Source: Pogonophryne albipinna
Taxonomy: Eukaryota > Chordata > Actinopteri > Perciformes > Artedidraconidae
Direction of reading: 5' to 3'
Length of the DNA stretch: 64,000 nt
Assembly: GCA_028583405.1 (NCBI GenBank)
Contig: CM053256.1
Location: forward strand, 10,366,494 to 10,430,493
Shown here: piece after piece, positions 12,406 through 34,400 of the stretch
Layout: the number at the start of each line of letters is the position of its first letter
How positions within the stretch are numbered: position 1 is the first letter of the stretch
Notes under the pieces: generated by a model
Databases searched by the model: none
What the model was told of the DNA's origin: nothing
Seen by the model: only the letters and a program-made list of their open reading frames with translations
Program-made: the position numbers and the translations under genes

Positions 12406-13894
12406 GACATTGACCCTTGGCGCAGCTGCCCCGCCATTTAAGTGAGGAAAGTGCAGAGGACCCAAAGGCGTTGGCTGCAATCAACATTTGTATATTTGCA
12501 TAATACATTCAGCAGTTATAAATATATATTTGCATAAAGGCAATTTGCTTACTTCTTACTTTAGGATTATGTTTCTTTATATTACTTCAAATGAACCTGT
12601 AAAAACTAAGCGAGGTAGAAGAAAATGGACTTTCAAACATTACAGACAAGCTACAGATGTGACTGGTGCTGCCTGCATGATAAATGTTACATGATGAAAT
12701 ATTTATCTAATTTGCTTTGGGGTTATGTTCTACTTCTTTGTCATCATCACATCAATGTCCATCTTTATGCCTAAACTGTTTATTGATCTCTACACTTTTG
12801 GGAAATGTGAAAATACATTATATGTTGATTACAGAGCAGGCTTAGTTCCTTATGTCAGATATCTATTTTTCAGATACAATTGCAGTGTTCAGAGAACTTG
12901 AACCTGAACAAAGTGTGTAGAAAGTGAAGAACAGCCATATGTGGGAGATGTTGAGGCTGGATTGTACTGTAAGACTTTACAGCTGCAGTCTCAATCCACC
13001 CACTAGAAGGAGACAAATGTGCAGTCACAGCTGAGCACATTGATGATTTTATATCACAGGTCAAAATGCTAAACTGAGCTCAGAAGTCCTGTTCAAATAA
13101 ACTATTGTTGAAGCAAAACCCTGCTGCTCAACAACTTGGTTTCAGTCTATTTTTCTGTCACAAACACATCTGTCGCGACTGATGATCTGCTGCTGTTCTG
13201 TATGTGTTGATTTTGTTGATCTTAATAAAGCACACATTATCAGTTTGATAACTCTGCAAAGCATCGTCTTTGGTCTCCACGCTGACACGGGAATGTGGCT
13301 GAGCCTCGCCCTCTGTGCTGAATGTGTGTAGGCCTCACCCACCTGTTGAGGGAATGTTGTTATATTACTAATTTATCTATCTTACACACCTATAAGGTAC
13401 AGTTGGGTAAAGTGAGTCAGCCTGTAATTGTCCCTCTGTGACTTGTTTAGAATAAATGTTCAAAACAAGGTGCAGCGGAGACACTCTGGTATGAGGAATG
13501 CACCACAGATGTTTTTATCCAACAGAATTAATGCAGATTATGACAGGTAATTATGAGGGTGAGCCAACAAACAAGACTTTCAAGGTTTAACCAATCACAT
13601 CCTGTTTTATGTAATAAGGGACTGTTTGAAAATGATTAAGGTTGGGGGGGGGGGGGGGGGGGCTGACCTTATGTTTTAAAAGTGTTAATGGAAAGTATTT
13701 TTGGAAGTAACTACTTTTCATTTATTTATTCATACAATTAAACTCACAAGAAAAGAAAATACATAGTTCTGGAGAAATTGAATGATAAAGACCATCCACT
13801 GCTTTGCCGAAAAAGAACAAAAAAATATATCAGAGAACCCTCCGTAGAGAAAACAGGAAAGAACCCTATAATCGTTTTTCAGCAGCTCCTTATA
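12406..13894 (+). other. EPB41L4B 3' UTR and short intergenic stretch
   Basis: Non-coding. AATAAA hexamers at 13096-13101 and 13224-13229 are candidate polyadenylation signals for the long EPB41L4B transcript. A run of 19 G lies at 13644-13662. Nothing else was recognised before the Tc1 element. Confidence 0.6.
13644..13662 (+). repeat. Poly-G run of 19 bases
   Basis: An uninterrupted G homopolymer. It could form G-rich structures, and its exact length is unreliable in most sequencing chemistries. Confidence 0.9.
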
Positions 13895-15500
13895 CAGTGG
13901 GGCAAAAAAGTATTTAGTCAGCTGCCAATTGTGCAAGTTCTCCCACTTAAAAAGATGAGAGAGGCCTGTAATCTTCATCCTAGGTATACCTCAACTATGA
14001 GAGACAAAATGAGAAAAAAAAAATCCAGAAAATCACATTGTCTGATTTTTAAATAATTTATTTGCAAATGATGGTGGAAAATAAGTATTTGGTCAATAAC
14101 AAAAGTTCATCTCAATACTTTGTTATATACCCTTTGTTGGCAATGACAGAGGTCAAACGTTTTCTGTAAGTCTTCACAAGGTTTTCACACACTGTTGCTG
14201 GTATTTTGGCCCATTCCTCCATGCAGATCTCCTCTAGAGCAGTGATGTTTTGGGGCTGTCGCTGGGCAACATGGACTTTCAACTCCCGCCAAAGATTTTC
14301 TATGGGGTTGAGATCTGGAGACTGGCTAGGCCACTCCAGGACCTTGAAATGCTTCTTACGAAGCCACTCCTTCGTTGCCCGGGCGGTGTGTTTGAGATCA
14401 TTGTCATGCTGAAAGACCCAGCCACGTTTCATCTTCAATGCCCTTGCTGATGGAAGGAGGTTGTCACTCAAAATCTCACGATACATGGCCCCATTCATTC
14501 TTTCCTTTACATGGATCAGTCATCCTGGTCCCTTTGCAGAAAAACAGCCCCAAAGCATGATGTTTCCACCCCCATGTTTCACAGTAGGTATGGTGTTCTT
14601 TGGATGCAACTCAGCATTCTTTCTCCTCCAAACACGTCTAGTTGAGTTTTTACCAAAAAGTTCTATTTTGGTTTCATCTGACCATATGACATTCTCCCAA
14701 TCCTCTTCTGGATCATCTAAATGCTCTCTAGCAAACTTCAGACGGGCCTGGACATGTACTGGCTTAAGCAGGGGGACACGTCTGGCACTGCAGGATTTGA
14801 GTCCCTGGCGGCGTAGTGTGTTACTGATGGTAGCCTTTGTTACTTTGGTCCCAGCTCTCTGCAGGTCATTGACTAGGTCCCCCCGTGTGGTTCTGGGATT
14901 TTTGCTCACCGTTCTTGTGATCATTTTGACCCCACGGGGTGAGATCTTGCGTGGAGCCCCAGATCGAGGGAGATTATCAGTGGTCTTGTATGTCTTCCAT
15001 TTTCTAATAATTGCTCCCACAGTTGATTTTTTCACACCAAGCTGCTTACCTATTGCAGATTCAGTCTTCCCAGCCTGGTGCAGGTCTACAATTTTGTTTC
15101 TGGTGTCCTTTGACAGCTCTTTGGTCTTGGCCATAGTGGAGTTTGGAGTGTGACTGTTTGAGGTTGTGGACAGGTGTCTTTTATACTGATAACGAGTTCA
15201 AAGAGGTGCCATTAATACAGTTAACAAGTGGAGGACTGAGGAGGCTCTTAAAGAAGAAGTTACAGGTCTGTGAGAGCCAGAAATCTTGTTTGTTTGTAGG
15301 TGACCAAATACTTATTTTACCGAGGAATTTACCAATTAATTCATTAAAAATCCTACAATGTGATTTCCTGGATTCTTTCCCCCCATTCTGTCTCTCATAG
15401 TTGAAGTGTACCTAGGATGAAAATTACAGGCCTCTCTCATCTTTTTAAGTGGGAGAACTTGCACAATTGGTGGCTGACTAAATACTTTTTTGCCCCACTG
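13895..15500 (-). mobile_element. Tc1-type DNA transposon with IR/DR ends, 1606 bp
   Basis: The ends read cagtggggcaaaaaagtatt in inverted orientation and are flanked by TA on both sides (13893-13894 and 15501-15502), the Tc1/mariner target duplication. The imperfect inverted repeats are about 210 bp (roughly 13895-14103 and 15292-15500). Each contains an outer copy (aaagtatttagtca) and an inner copy (aataagtatttggtca, at 14080-14095 and 15301-15316) of a direct repeat, the IR/DR arrangement of the fish Tc1 group. The single gene inside runs on the minus strand. Confidence 0.95.
14112..15134 (-). pseudogene. Tc1 transposase, one in-frame stop
   Basis: A DDE transposase of about 340 codons. 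Starting from ATG at 15134, the N-terminal paired-like DNA-binding helices ([33 protein letters not shown]) and a GAPRKIS linker are intact. The catalytic triad is visible as [11 protein letters not shown] (first Asp), FQHDND (second Asp) and [11 protein letters not shown] (Glu), with DD34E spacing. A TGA at 14522-14520 interrupts the frame. The next codons continue in the same frame through to the natural end at 14112, so this is a nonsense change, not a frameshift. The position after GPG is where an arginine codon CGA would give TGA by CpG decay. No other break was seen. Confidence 0.92.
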
Positions 15501-15502
15501 TA

Positions 15503-17446
15503 TCCTTTGTATTATACTACATCATAGGTTAAATAACTTTCATTGACTCAATATTTTGAATCTTATAAACTGCACTTCAATTGTGCAAATTACACCTTTA
15601 AACTGAGGCTTAATTGTTACACAGAGGTTGCACTTTGTCATGCATAGAAGCCCTTTTTGATTAGTTTTGTAGTAACAACTTATTTTGAACCTGAGCTGCA
15701 TTTTTTCTCACATCATTTCCCACTTAAATCTTAGTCAATGAGGAGATAAAAGTTAAAGAGAAAAAGTATGTTGTAATGATATCAATGGTGTTGCTATGTC
15801 GGTTTAGGCAGTGTTTGAGTGTGAGTGTGTGTTTTTAAAAGAGATCAAGTTGGGTGGGGTGCACAAGATTGTATTACACAATGCCACATCTGCCCTGAGG
15901 GGGTATGATGTGGTTTTGTCTGCTTTCCTTCCATTCTTTTAAAAAAGGGCCATCCTCTCAGATAATTTAGTGTGTCTGAGGGACAATAGCTTCTTTGCCT
16001 GTGTGTGTGTGTGTGTGTGGGAAACGCAGCAGTAATCACGGAGGATGGCGTGAGGGAGTTACCACAGTTTGGCCTCCAGCAACATTCTGTCATCAGACAA
16101 CTACACCTGTGTGTTTGTGCTCCTTCACAAATCCTCCCAAAATACAGCCAACACAGTAAGTACACAGCAAGGTGGAGTAAAGGCAAATCGAGAAATTAAA
16201 CACCTGATAGCTGGCAGACTTCACATGTTATATTTATTGTTGTTTCAGCATTGACACAGCTTGACATCCTGAGCAGGACTCCCACTGTATGATGTGTGTA
16301 CAGCAACATGAAGCCCAAACAGGGCAAAAGTGGCAGTGAAGTTAATTATTCACAATATACACGTCAGAGGTGTTCATTGTTACCTTTGCTTTTCAACTTT
16401 CCATTAACTCTCCAAATGATTCAGCTAACAAGAGAAATGGCAAAACGATTTCTGCAGGGAAACCTGTCTTGCATCCCCCACATAGATGTTGAAAAGAAGA
16501 CAAGGAAAGTGTGATGGCCTGATAACATCTTTGTGGTCTTATTTGAGCAAAACATGTAATTAAATCGGTCAGAAACCACCTCTGGCTCCTGAGATTCAAT
16601 CAGTAAGATGAGAGCTTGTGACATGAGTCTTCTTGAAGAATGCAACCCTGTGGTTATGTTACAGAGAAGTGGGAATGTCCTCTGTTCAAATGTGAATCAA
16701 AAACAAAGGGCAAGACAACATAGGCATTTCACAACATGGAAACACACCCGTATAGGGCAGATGTAAAGGGAACGAGGGGGTTAATGAGTGCGAGATGTCA
16801 CCATTTTGTAAGTGAAGGCTGACTTTTGGACAAACTCACAGTGTAACATGTTATCATTCGAAGATACTGCTATAATATTCATTAGTAGTCTTATTGATTA
16901 GCAGTGCATTGATATTTGGCATTATGTAAACATCATAAAAGTTGTACTACTAACTTCTTCATGCACTAAAGCTTCCAATACAATCACTGTGTACTGTATC
17001 AAGTGTATATAAACACATTAAATGAGTTGCATAAACAGATCGAGTATTAAGACGTATCAACACAGCCATGCATAATACTCAATTTCATCTCTTTCACACT
17101 AAAACACACTCGTGCACACTTTCACTCTTCACAGAGAAGCTTTTGGAAAAAATGTAGCTACTAGTTCATAATTCTCAAGTTTGGCTAGAAAATATATCAT
17201 CATGATTATAATATTATTACATGTAAAAAAATCTCTATAAAGCTTTTAAAATACACACTGTGCAATATAAGACAAAACTGCTATTTTTTGGGCTACAGCC
17301 ACAATGATTTTGGTATAAAATACATTAATTTCTGATCTTAAAGATATAAATAACACATCTAAAAGACTATTTAAAAAAACCTAACAATACATTACAAGTC
17401 TTTGACATATAACAAATCGTCACATGACCTTTGTTAAATTGTGACC
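15503..17446. other. Intergenic region between EPB41L4B and ESRP1, both 3' ends
   Basis: No coding exon is recognised. It includes a short (GT)n run at 16001-16019. The part nearest 17446 is probably the 3' UTR of the ESRP1 form that uses the distal last exon. A minus-strand AATAAA (plus-strand tttatt) at 16233-16238 is one candidate end, but this is weak evidence. Confidence 0.5.
16001..16019. repeat. Short (GT)n microsatellite
   Basis: About nine GT units in intergenic sequence. Confidence 0.9.
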
Positions 17447-27220
<9,774 letters not shown>

Positions 27221-27290
27221 CTGAGCACAAACACCGCCGAAAAAAATTATCCAATGCTGCACAAAAAGTAAAAGGCAGGAACTGAAGATA

Positions 27291-27349
27291 CACCTGCTAA
27301 GTCAACACGCGGGAGCCAATGTATATAAACACCTTTACTGTGACACCTG
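27291..27349. promoter_or_regulatory. CACCTG E-boxes upstream of ESRP1 start
   Basis: CACCTG occurs at 27291-27296 and 27344-27349, 70-130 bp upstream of the ESRP1 ATG. ZEB1/ZEB2 and Snail family repressors bind this motif and are known to repress ESRP1 during epithelial-mesenchymal transition. Occupancy here is inferred. Confidence 0.5.
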
Positions 27350-28392
27350 AGCGCAAAGGTGAAGTCTGTAAATCTAAGTTTCGTCGCTTGTAAAATCTTT
27401 CGTGAAACCTCCCGCAGTCACCACCTCCGAGTAATGGCTGTCTGAACGTGCCCCGTTTTTGTATTGCATCTACCTGTGTGACCACGTGACTCTTTACCTG
27501 CCCCCTCCCTCCTTCAGGTCGTTTGCAGATTAGGACGTGGCAGACCACGGAGGTCCGAAATATCAATACGTTTCTTTGCATATTTTTCAGTATCAAAGTA
27601 GGACTAATTCGAGTATCTCTTTGAATTAATTAATTAATTTAAATTAACAATTTACGGGGCCCTGCAGGTTTCAATGATAACAGGGTGAGGTCTAGTTGAA
27701 GAATGAAAAGGTGTACCCACGTGCTCTTAAATAATTCAATAATTCCTATTAGGAATATCTTGTAGGCCTACTTACACAAATATTATTTAATAAAGTTGTA
27801 TAAGCATATTGAAAGTAGCCTATATTGAAAAATGGAAGATCCCCTCTTGTTTTTATTTGTATTCATTCTGTTTGTGAAAACATATTATGTTTTCATTAAT
27901 TGAATTATATTAACTTATTAATGTTTGTGTTTTATCAGCCTTCTGAGTAAAAAAGCACTTTGGTATACATTAGTTTTTTTATTTGCTAAATGTACAGTAG
28001 GCTACTTGACAGCAAACAATAAAATAAAGTATTTTTTATTTTATTACCAATACCGCAGGAATAAAGTGTTGCTAGGCTATATAAAACAACACTGATAAAA
28101 TAAAATAAAATACACAAAAAGAAAAAAAAAAACTTTAACGAATTAAACCATTAAATACACCAAAAGATTATGCACTGACAGAAACTGTCTTTTTACTCTT
28201 GTTTGGTTGAGTAACATGAATTACTTAATGTAATAAACTATATATATTAATATGTTATAATACATTACAATTAGGTATTAGTAAGTAAAATAGTTACATG
28301 ATGTTAGTGTAATTAAGGTATAAATGTCTCTTTTATTTTCTCTTCAAAGTAATATTAGTTTAAGTATTATTTCTGATGTTTACATTTGTGCT

Positions 28393-28423
28393 CCGGAAGT
28401 GTTCACCCACACAGACCGGAAGT
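28393..28423 (+). promoter_or_regulatory. Paired ETS-type sites upstream of VIRMA start
   Basis: The sequence ccggaagt occurs at 28393-28400 and 28416-28423, 30-60 bp before the ATG at 28453. This is typical of TATA-less housekeeping promoters. Confidence 0.6.
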
Positions 28424-28452
28424 GTACCCCTGGCCCAACGGAGCAGTAAGCG

Positions 28453-31400
28453 ATGGCGGGGGACACCTCAACCGAGCTTCTTTTTCTTGACACTTTTAAA
28501 CACCAGAGTGCAGAGGTAATATTTGTCATGCCTTACCACCCTCTTGTATATTTACCCCAGATCCGTCAGCATTGAACACTCATACTGGTCAGAGTCAGGA
28601 GTTTTAGAGATCGATGCTAAACTTCTAAGCTAACGATGGTAGCATGGCTAACCTTAGCAATATATCCTGGTTGTTGTGGCAACAATTCACAGCATGTATT
28701 GCACTTACGTTGCATACTTTCCTACATTCACAACTCATGTTGCGTTATAAGTTAAATATATTTATATGTACATAACCCTATAAAGTCACACAGCTTTTTT
28801 ACCCCCTTGCGCAGTTTCTTTGCTAGTTAGCAGAGTGGCTAATGCTAGTGTTTAGCCTAAACATGGCCATCAGAAGTGTCTGTTTTGATCTGTGGTATTA
28901 GTGTTAACTAGTGGTGGCATTATCTCAATTTATCTCATTCTATTTTTATTTGCATTTTACATTCTATCTTGTCTTTTTGTCATTTTCTTTGACTTTTAGC
29001 ACTGTCATTCATGTTTGTTAATCTGTAAAGCCCACTGACACAAACGTGTTTTTTGACATTGGGCTACATTAATAAACTTAGATGTTATTGTTTTATTTAA
29101 ATGTTTGTTTTTATTAATTATGGTGTTCAATGCAATTCAGTTGACCAACATCGATGTGGTTCGGTTTCCTTGCGGGGTGTTGATCACAGAGGTGCGGGTG
29201 ATTCCTCCGGGCATCAAAGCACACAGCAACTTACCTGACAGCAGAGCATTCGGGTAAGAGCACTATAACACTCAGTGACATACAGTAAGTGCCAGTGTAT
29301 TGGGTCCACCTAGATCAGGGGTCTGTAACCCTTTTGACCAAAAGAGCCATTTTGCCCCCTTTTCCAACCATTTTTTTTGTCTGGAGCCGCAAAACATATT
29401 TGACAGCTTGATAGCTTATACAGTTGTATTCATTGTTATATCATAGACAAAAACTACAGTTTGTTTGCATTTATTACATTATATAAAACTGCTAACCTCT
29501 AATAAGAAACAAAGAACTCTTATAAGGAGAATTAAAAAAAAAAATACACAGGCTTCCTTTAAAATAAATCAACACAGCACTTGGAGTCCTCTGCACATTT
29601 GAAGGAAAATAAATACAATTAAAATTGACCTACTTTGAAATAAATAAAACATATAGCTGCACCCTAAAAATAGTTAACTGATTGAATTATGACTGAAGAT
29701 CGTCAGCTGTCTTCCTCTTTCGTGTTTTTCCTCAATACGTAAAAGCTGCATCACCTTTGACAACTTCTCTCTACATATCAAACATACCGGTAAACCAGCA
29801 TCGTTTGCTTGAAAGCATATAACTCTAACCACGCAGAATTAAATCCTGTGATCATCCGATACTTTTCTTTGATTTATCCATATTTCACCGTCGCAGGATA
29901 TGACGCATATTTTAGTTAAACTAATAAAAACCGTTTTGTTTTTTATTTATGTATCACAGTATCACCTCAAAATACAAGATACGAAACATTTTCAACCGTG
30001 CAACAACATTTAAATAGTCTTACAAATACTTTTATTTTATTTCCTTCTTATTTTTGTCTAAGCTCAAGGAGCCAGTGCAGAGGGCTTAAAGAGAGCCGGA
30101 TCGAGAGCCGCGGGTTGCCGACCTCTAACCTAGATCAATGCGATGCAGTATAATAACTAACCAACAATCACATTTTATGTTTATAGTGTCCCATGCATAG
30201 TATAATTTATGTTAAAGAAGTTTTATGGAATTGCAATACATTGTAAATGTGTACTTAACAATCTGACGTCTGCTTCCATATTGTCAAAACGCCCACCCCT
30301 TTGTTGATGTATGTCCATATAGCCCTGACTGCCACATAAATGTGTGTGTTTCTGTGTTTCCAGAGAGACGTCACCTCATTCTTTCCAGTTGGATTTATTC
30401 TTCAATAATGTCACCAAACCCAACAATCACGTGTTCAACAGACTGGGCAGGTCAGAATGATGTTCTCTATCCCCTTTTGATATTCTATCCCCCCAAGCCT
30501 CTCTTCTATGTCAGTATTTCCTGGTCAAACCTCCAAACTGCTTGAGATGCGAAGTCTGTCTCACCTGAAGAACCAGTCGTGGTAGCATCTGAGCCCTGTT
30601 CCCAGAGGCACGTGTATCTACACCCACCCGGATTCAGGCGTCTTTGTTCCTATGCTGGCAAACTGGTCTCTCCAGAAACTCAACCCCACCCACAGTGTCA
30701 CAAAAACTAAGAGGTGAAATAGATGACTAGTTGAATGATAGAGTACAGCATATTTATCCCTTTCCCACAATAACAGAGGTATGCACAGTGGCAGCAGAGC
30801 ATAACGTGTATTTAGAGGCGTGCATTGTGTAAGAGCCGTTGAAAACTAAATACGACACACCCTAGGTATTATCTCCGCTTGGAAAGTTGGGAATACATTT
30901 TTATTGAACCGGTCTGATTGCCATGTAAACCTCTTCAAAATGTAAAAACCAAAATTAAATAAACAGCTAAATGCTTTTGGATGAGAATCCTTCTTATAAG
31001 CCAATGAATATGTTAATCATGATCTAGATGGTCCTGATCATTGTGATAGCTGAAGATGAGCTTTTCATTGCATATAGCAATACACAATTATACAAAATAT
31101 GACCGTATAGATGTGTTGGATGGCATATACAAAGCTTCCTGGTCATACTTGAACCCAAAAAAACACTCAGATCTTTTACAGATGTTGCTGTGTGCGTTAT
31201 ACTCGTTTAGTTCCCCTAAAATGAGATAGTTGTCATGTCGCCAGATTCTTGCCAACACAGCTAACAACTTCCAGTGTCTCGTAGTGACGTAAAACTGTCT
31301 GGTACCTTGCAGAAAAAAAAATATTCTGCACTTAAGCCCCTGATTAGATAAAGGAACGGGGAGATACAGATGATGAGGGAGTGCTTTTTAGACATAATTA

Positions 31401-34400
31401 CACAACAATATTTTTCTGCTGTTTGGAAACAGGTTTATCCAGGACTTAACTGATTTCTAGACTTAATTGCAGTCACATACTATTTTTAACACTTAAATTC
31501 CTAAGATGATGAACAAGCAAACACAAGTTCAAGGATTGTTCCATGGGAGCCTGCCTGCAGACCTCCACTCTCAGGACAGTTCCGGTGCAGGCTGCACTCT
31601 CAGGACACCTCCACTGTCAGTACAGGAAGTGACGATTCTGACGAACACGTTTTTTTCCCGCCCACCGAAGGACTCGTTTGATGGAAGGTTTCAAATCACA
31701 ATGGAGACTCATCACGGAGGTGATGAGTCCGCCCACCGAGCACTTTGGGTCGGCCTTGGTCAAACCCTTTTGACCCCCCCAGCCTGTTTCTCGTAAAAGT
31801 TTTTCGCTCAAATGACACCATGGAGGAATGTAACGGGAGTTGACAGGGGACTCTGCCCGCCTCACGAGTGCCTATTTTCCCCGGTTTTATTATTTTTTAT
31901 TTTTTTGGCTATTTCACCCGGTTTCTACCGGGGACATTGCCCGGTCTCGGGTGTCCCCCCACGGCCTGTGTCCAGCCCCCCCCCCCCCCTGCCTGCAGGC
32001 AGCAGTCGCAGGACACCTCCACTCTGAGGACACCTCCACTCTCAGGACAGGAAGTGCACGCTAAGAATTTCAAAATAAAATCGCCACTATCAGTACAGTG
32101 CCACTTTCCGAACAGGAAATGCATGCTAATACGACATAAAATCGCACTGACACTTATTATCGAGAGAAACAACCGTGTTTGCCGGGTGCACCGCGGCGGG
32201 GGTGGGGAGGTTCCAGCTGCAGGCAGACCCCTCTCGATTGTTCAGCTTTGATATAAATATTCCCATAGTATAAGCCTATTTTACATTTATTTTTATTTTT
32301 AATTGTTAACACTATTCCACTTTTTAAGTATTTGTATTTTAATGTTGAACACACTGCTCCTGTAACAAAAGCATTTCCCAAATTGGGATAGTTAAAGTAT
32401 CTATCTATCTATCTATCTATATTCACTGATGTGTTATCTGCTCTGTTCTGCTTTCTGCCCTCAGTCTGGAATATGACGAGAACAAGTCCATCGTGTTCAG
32501 ACCCAGTGGAAAGGTAAATGATTGACCTAAAACAAGATATGTATTTGTATTCCTCTGTTGAATTGTGAATAACCGAATGGGTTTGTGCACACAGGTGAAC
32601 ACAGACGGCTTGGTGCTGCGTGGCTGGTACACCACTCTGACTGTAGCAGTGTACGGGACAGCAGATCGCTCACATGGACCTGTTGCAGGCTCCCCCCCTC
32701 CTCCTCCACCTCCCCCCCCTCAACAGCAAAGCGGGCCCAAGCGGATCATCAAACAAGGTGCGCATTATTTAACCAAAAGTACCCAACGCTCTCGCCTCCA
32801 CACCCCTGATACTAAACCAGCCAATAAACACAGTATCTCTTATTTTCCCAGATTTGCTTTTTATATTGTCAATTTATTGCTTTTTTTTAGAGTGGGAAAA
32901 AGATGAGCAGTACAATGGCAGCCCACCCAGACCTGCACCAAGGGGACCTCGTACTCCGCCTGGTCCTCCGCCCCCAGATGATGATGATGAAGAGCAGGTC
33001 CAAGTGACGGGTGAGAACTGCACTGTGCTATCACATTATATCTGCCACTGTTCATCCTGATTTATCAACAATAACAGAGATGTTGTTGTAGTTTTTTTAT
33101 ACAGCTTGTAATTTCTAAAAAAAGAAAGAAAATGCAGACAAAACACACCATTTTGTAACTTGTAACTCTTCCAAAATAAGCTTTAGACAAACAACCTTAA
33201 TAACAAAGGTTTGACAACAATAAGGTAGTGTAACATAGTACAGGTGTGATAAGATGTACTTATTATTTAATAGTCAATTTTAATTATAAACATACAATAG
33301 ATTTTTGGCTATAAGTTTACATTTCCTGAGCAAGTCTCTGCAAGCTGATGATCATAATGTACTGAAGTTAATAAAAACGAATTGCTTCCTGTCAGGTTTT
33401 AAAAGATAATTTAAAAAAGTGTTGTGCTTTGGACAAAGTATAAGCATTGTGTTACTACCTGCAAAAATACCTTTATGATCCTTAACTGTTTTTTCAGACG
33501 TAGGCCCCTTCTAAAGTTGATAAATGTACAGCCTGCACGTTACATGTGCCCTGTGGGTATGTTAGCTGAACCGTGTGTCCTCTTCTGACATTTACAGTGG
33601 GCGTGGTCAAAGTGGAGCCAATAGAGGGCCGAGAAGACTACCTGGAGGCCGTGTCACCTGAGAGATCGCTGCCTGCTGACGAAGCATACTCAGATGCTGA
33701 ACAAGAGGAAGAGGGCGATGAGGAGGAGCCAGAGGAGGAAGAAGACGCACGGACTGAGGGCAGTGTCCCGGAAGAGGAGGAAGAAGAAGAGGAAGATGAG
33801 GGTGAGGACGAGGAGATGGAGGAAGGTAGGGGAGTTGTTTTGTGAGAGTAGGATAGTCTGCAATCCCAAATGTATGCAAACTCCCCGGGGGACGGGTCCA
33901 TTTGGGATGAGTGAGAGTTGGTGTGTTTTCTCTGGCATGCTGCCTCCATCGTCATCTGTCTGGTGCTCCAAACTCTGAGCTAGCTCACCTCGGGGCTGCT
34001 CTGCAGGCTTATGACAGATATCATAAGCTGTCATGTGGAGGTCTACCTCTCACATCCTCACAGCCATGGCTGGTGCGTGTGCTGTGTCTCATCCTGCATG
34101 TCAAACTAACCCAGCATGTGTGGAGTGATGAAGGTTTGTGTGTGAATTAGCAAGGGAATATGTAGTAGTCGCTTGCCTCCTCATTTCATTCATTTTTTAC
34201 ACATGTTTTATGATGGATCTTTTTTAATATATATTAACTTTTGTCAAATTTCCCCTCTCTTCTGTCTCTCAGGTGATGACGGCTACGAGCAGATTTCCAG
34301 CGATGAGGATGATTTGGATAATGGCAGTTTCAAGCTGCCCACGTTTGACATGGAATACACTCCTGAGGACCTGGCCTCTGTCCCACCTGTCCAGTTTGAC

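Larger units (their letters stand above)
27221..28452. promoter_or_regulatory. Shared head-to-head promoter interval of ESRP1 and VIRMA
   Basis: The interval is 1232 bp between the two start codons. The VIRMA side has two identical ccggaagt ETS/GABPA-type sites. The ESRP1 side has CCAAT motifs (near 27250 and 27315) and CACCTG E-boxes. The middle, about 27600-28370, is very AT-rich with no recognisable gene or element. There is no clear TATA box for VIRMA. Confidence 0.65.

Noticed and set aside
14461..15153. 230-codon plus-strand open frame
   Set aside because: It is the antisense shadow of the Tc1 transposase, which has the recognisable catalytic motifs on the minus strand.
31707..31728. 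Hairpin as a possible microRNA precursor or terminator
   Set aside because: The stem is only 9 bp with a 4-base loop, far too short for a microRNA precursor, and rho-independent terminators do not apply in this genome.
33607..34034. Minus-strand frames with poly-Ser and poly-Pro at the VIRMA acidic exon
   Set aside because: They are complements of the GAG/GAA-rich exon 7, with no independent support.
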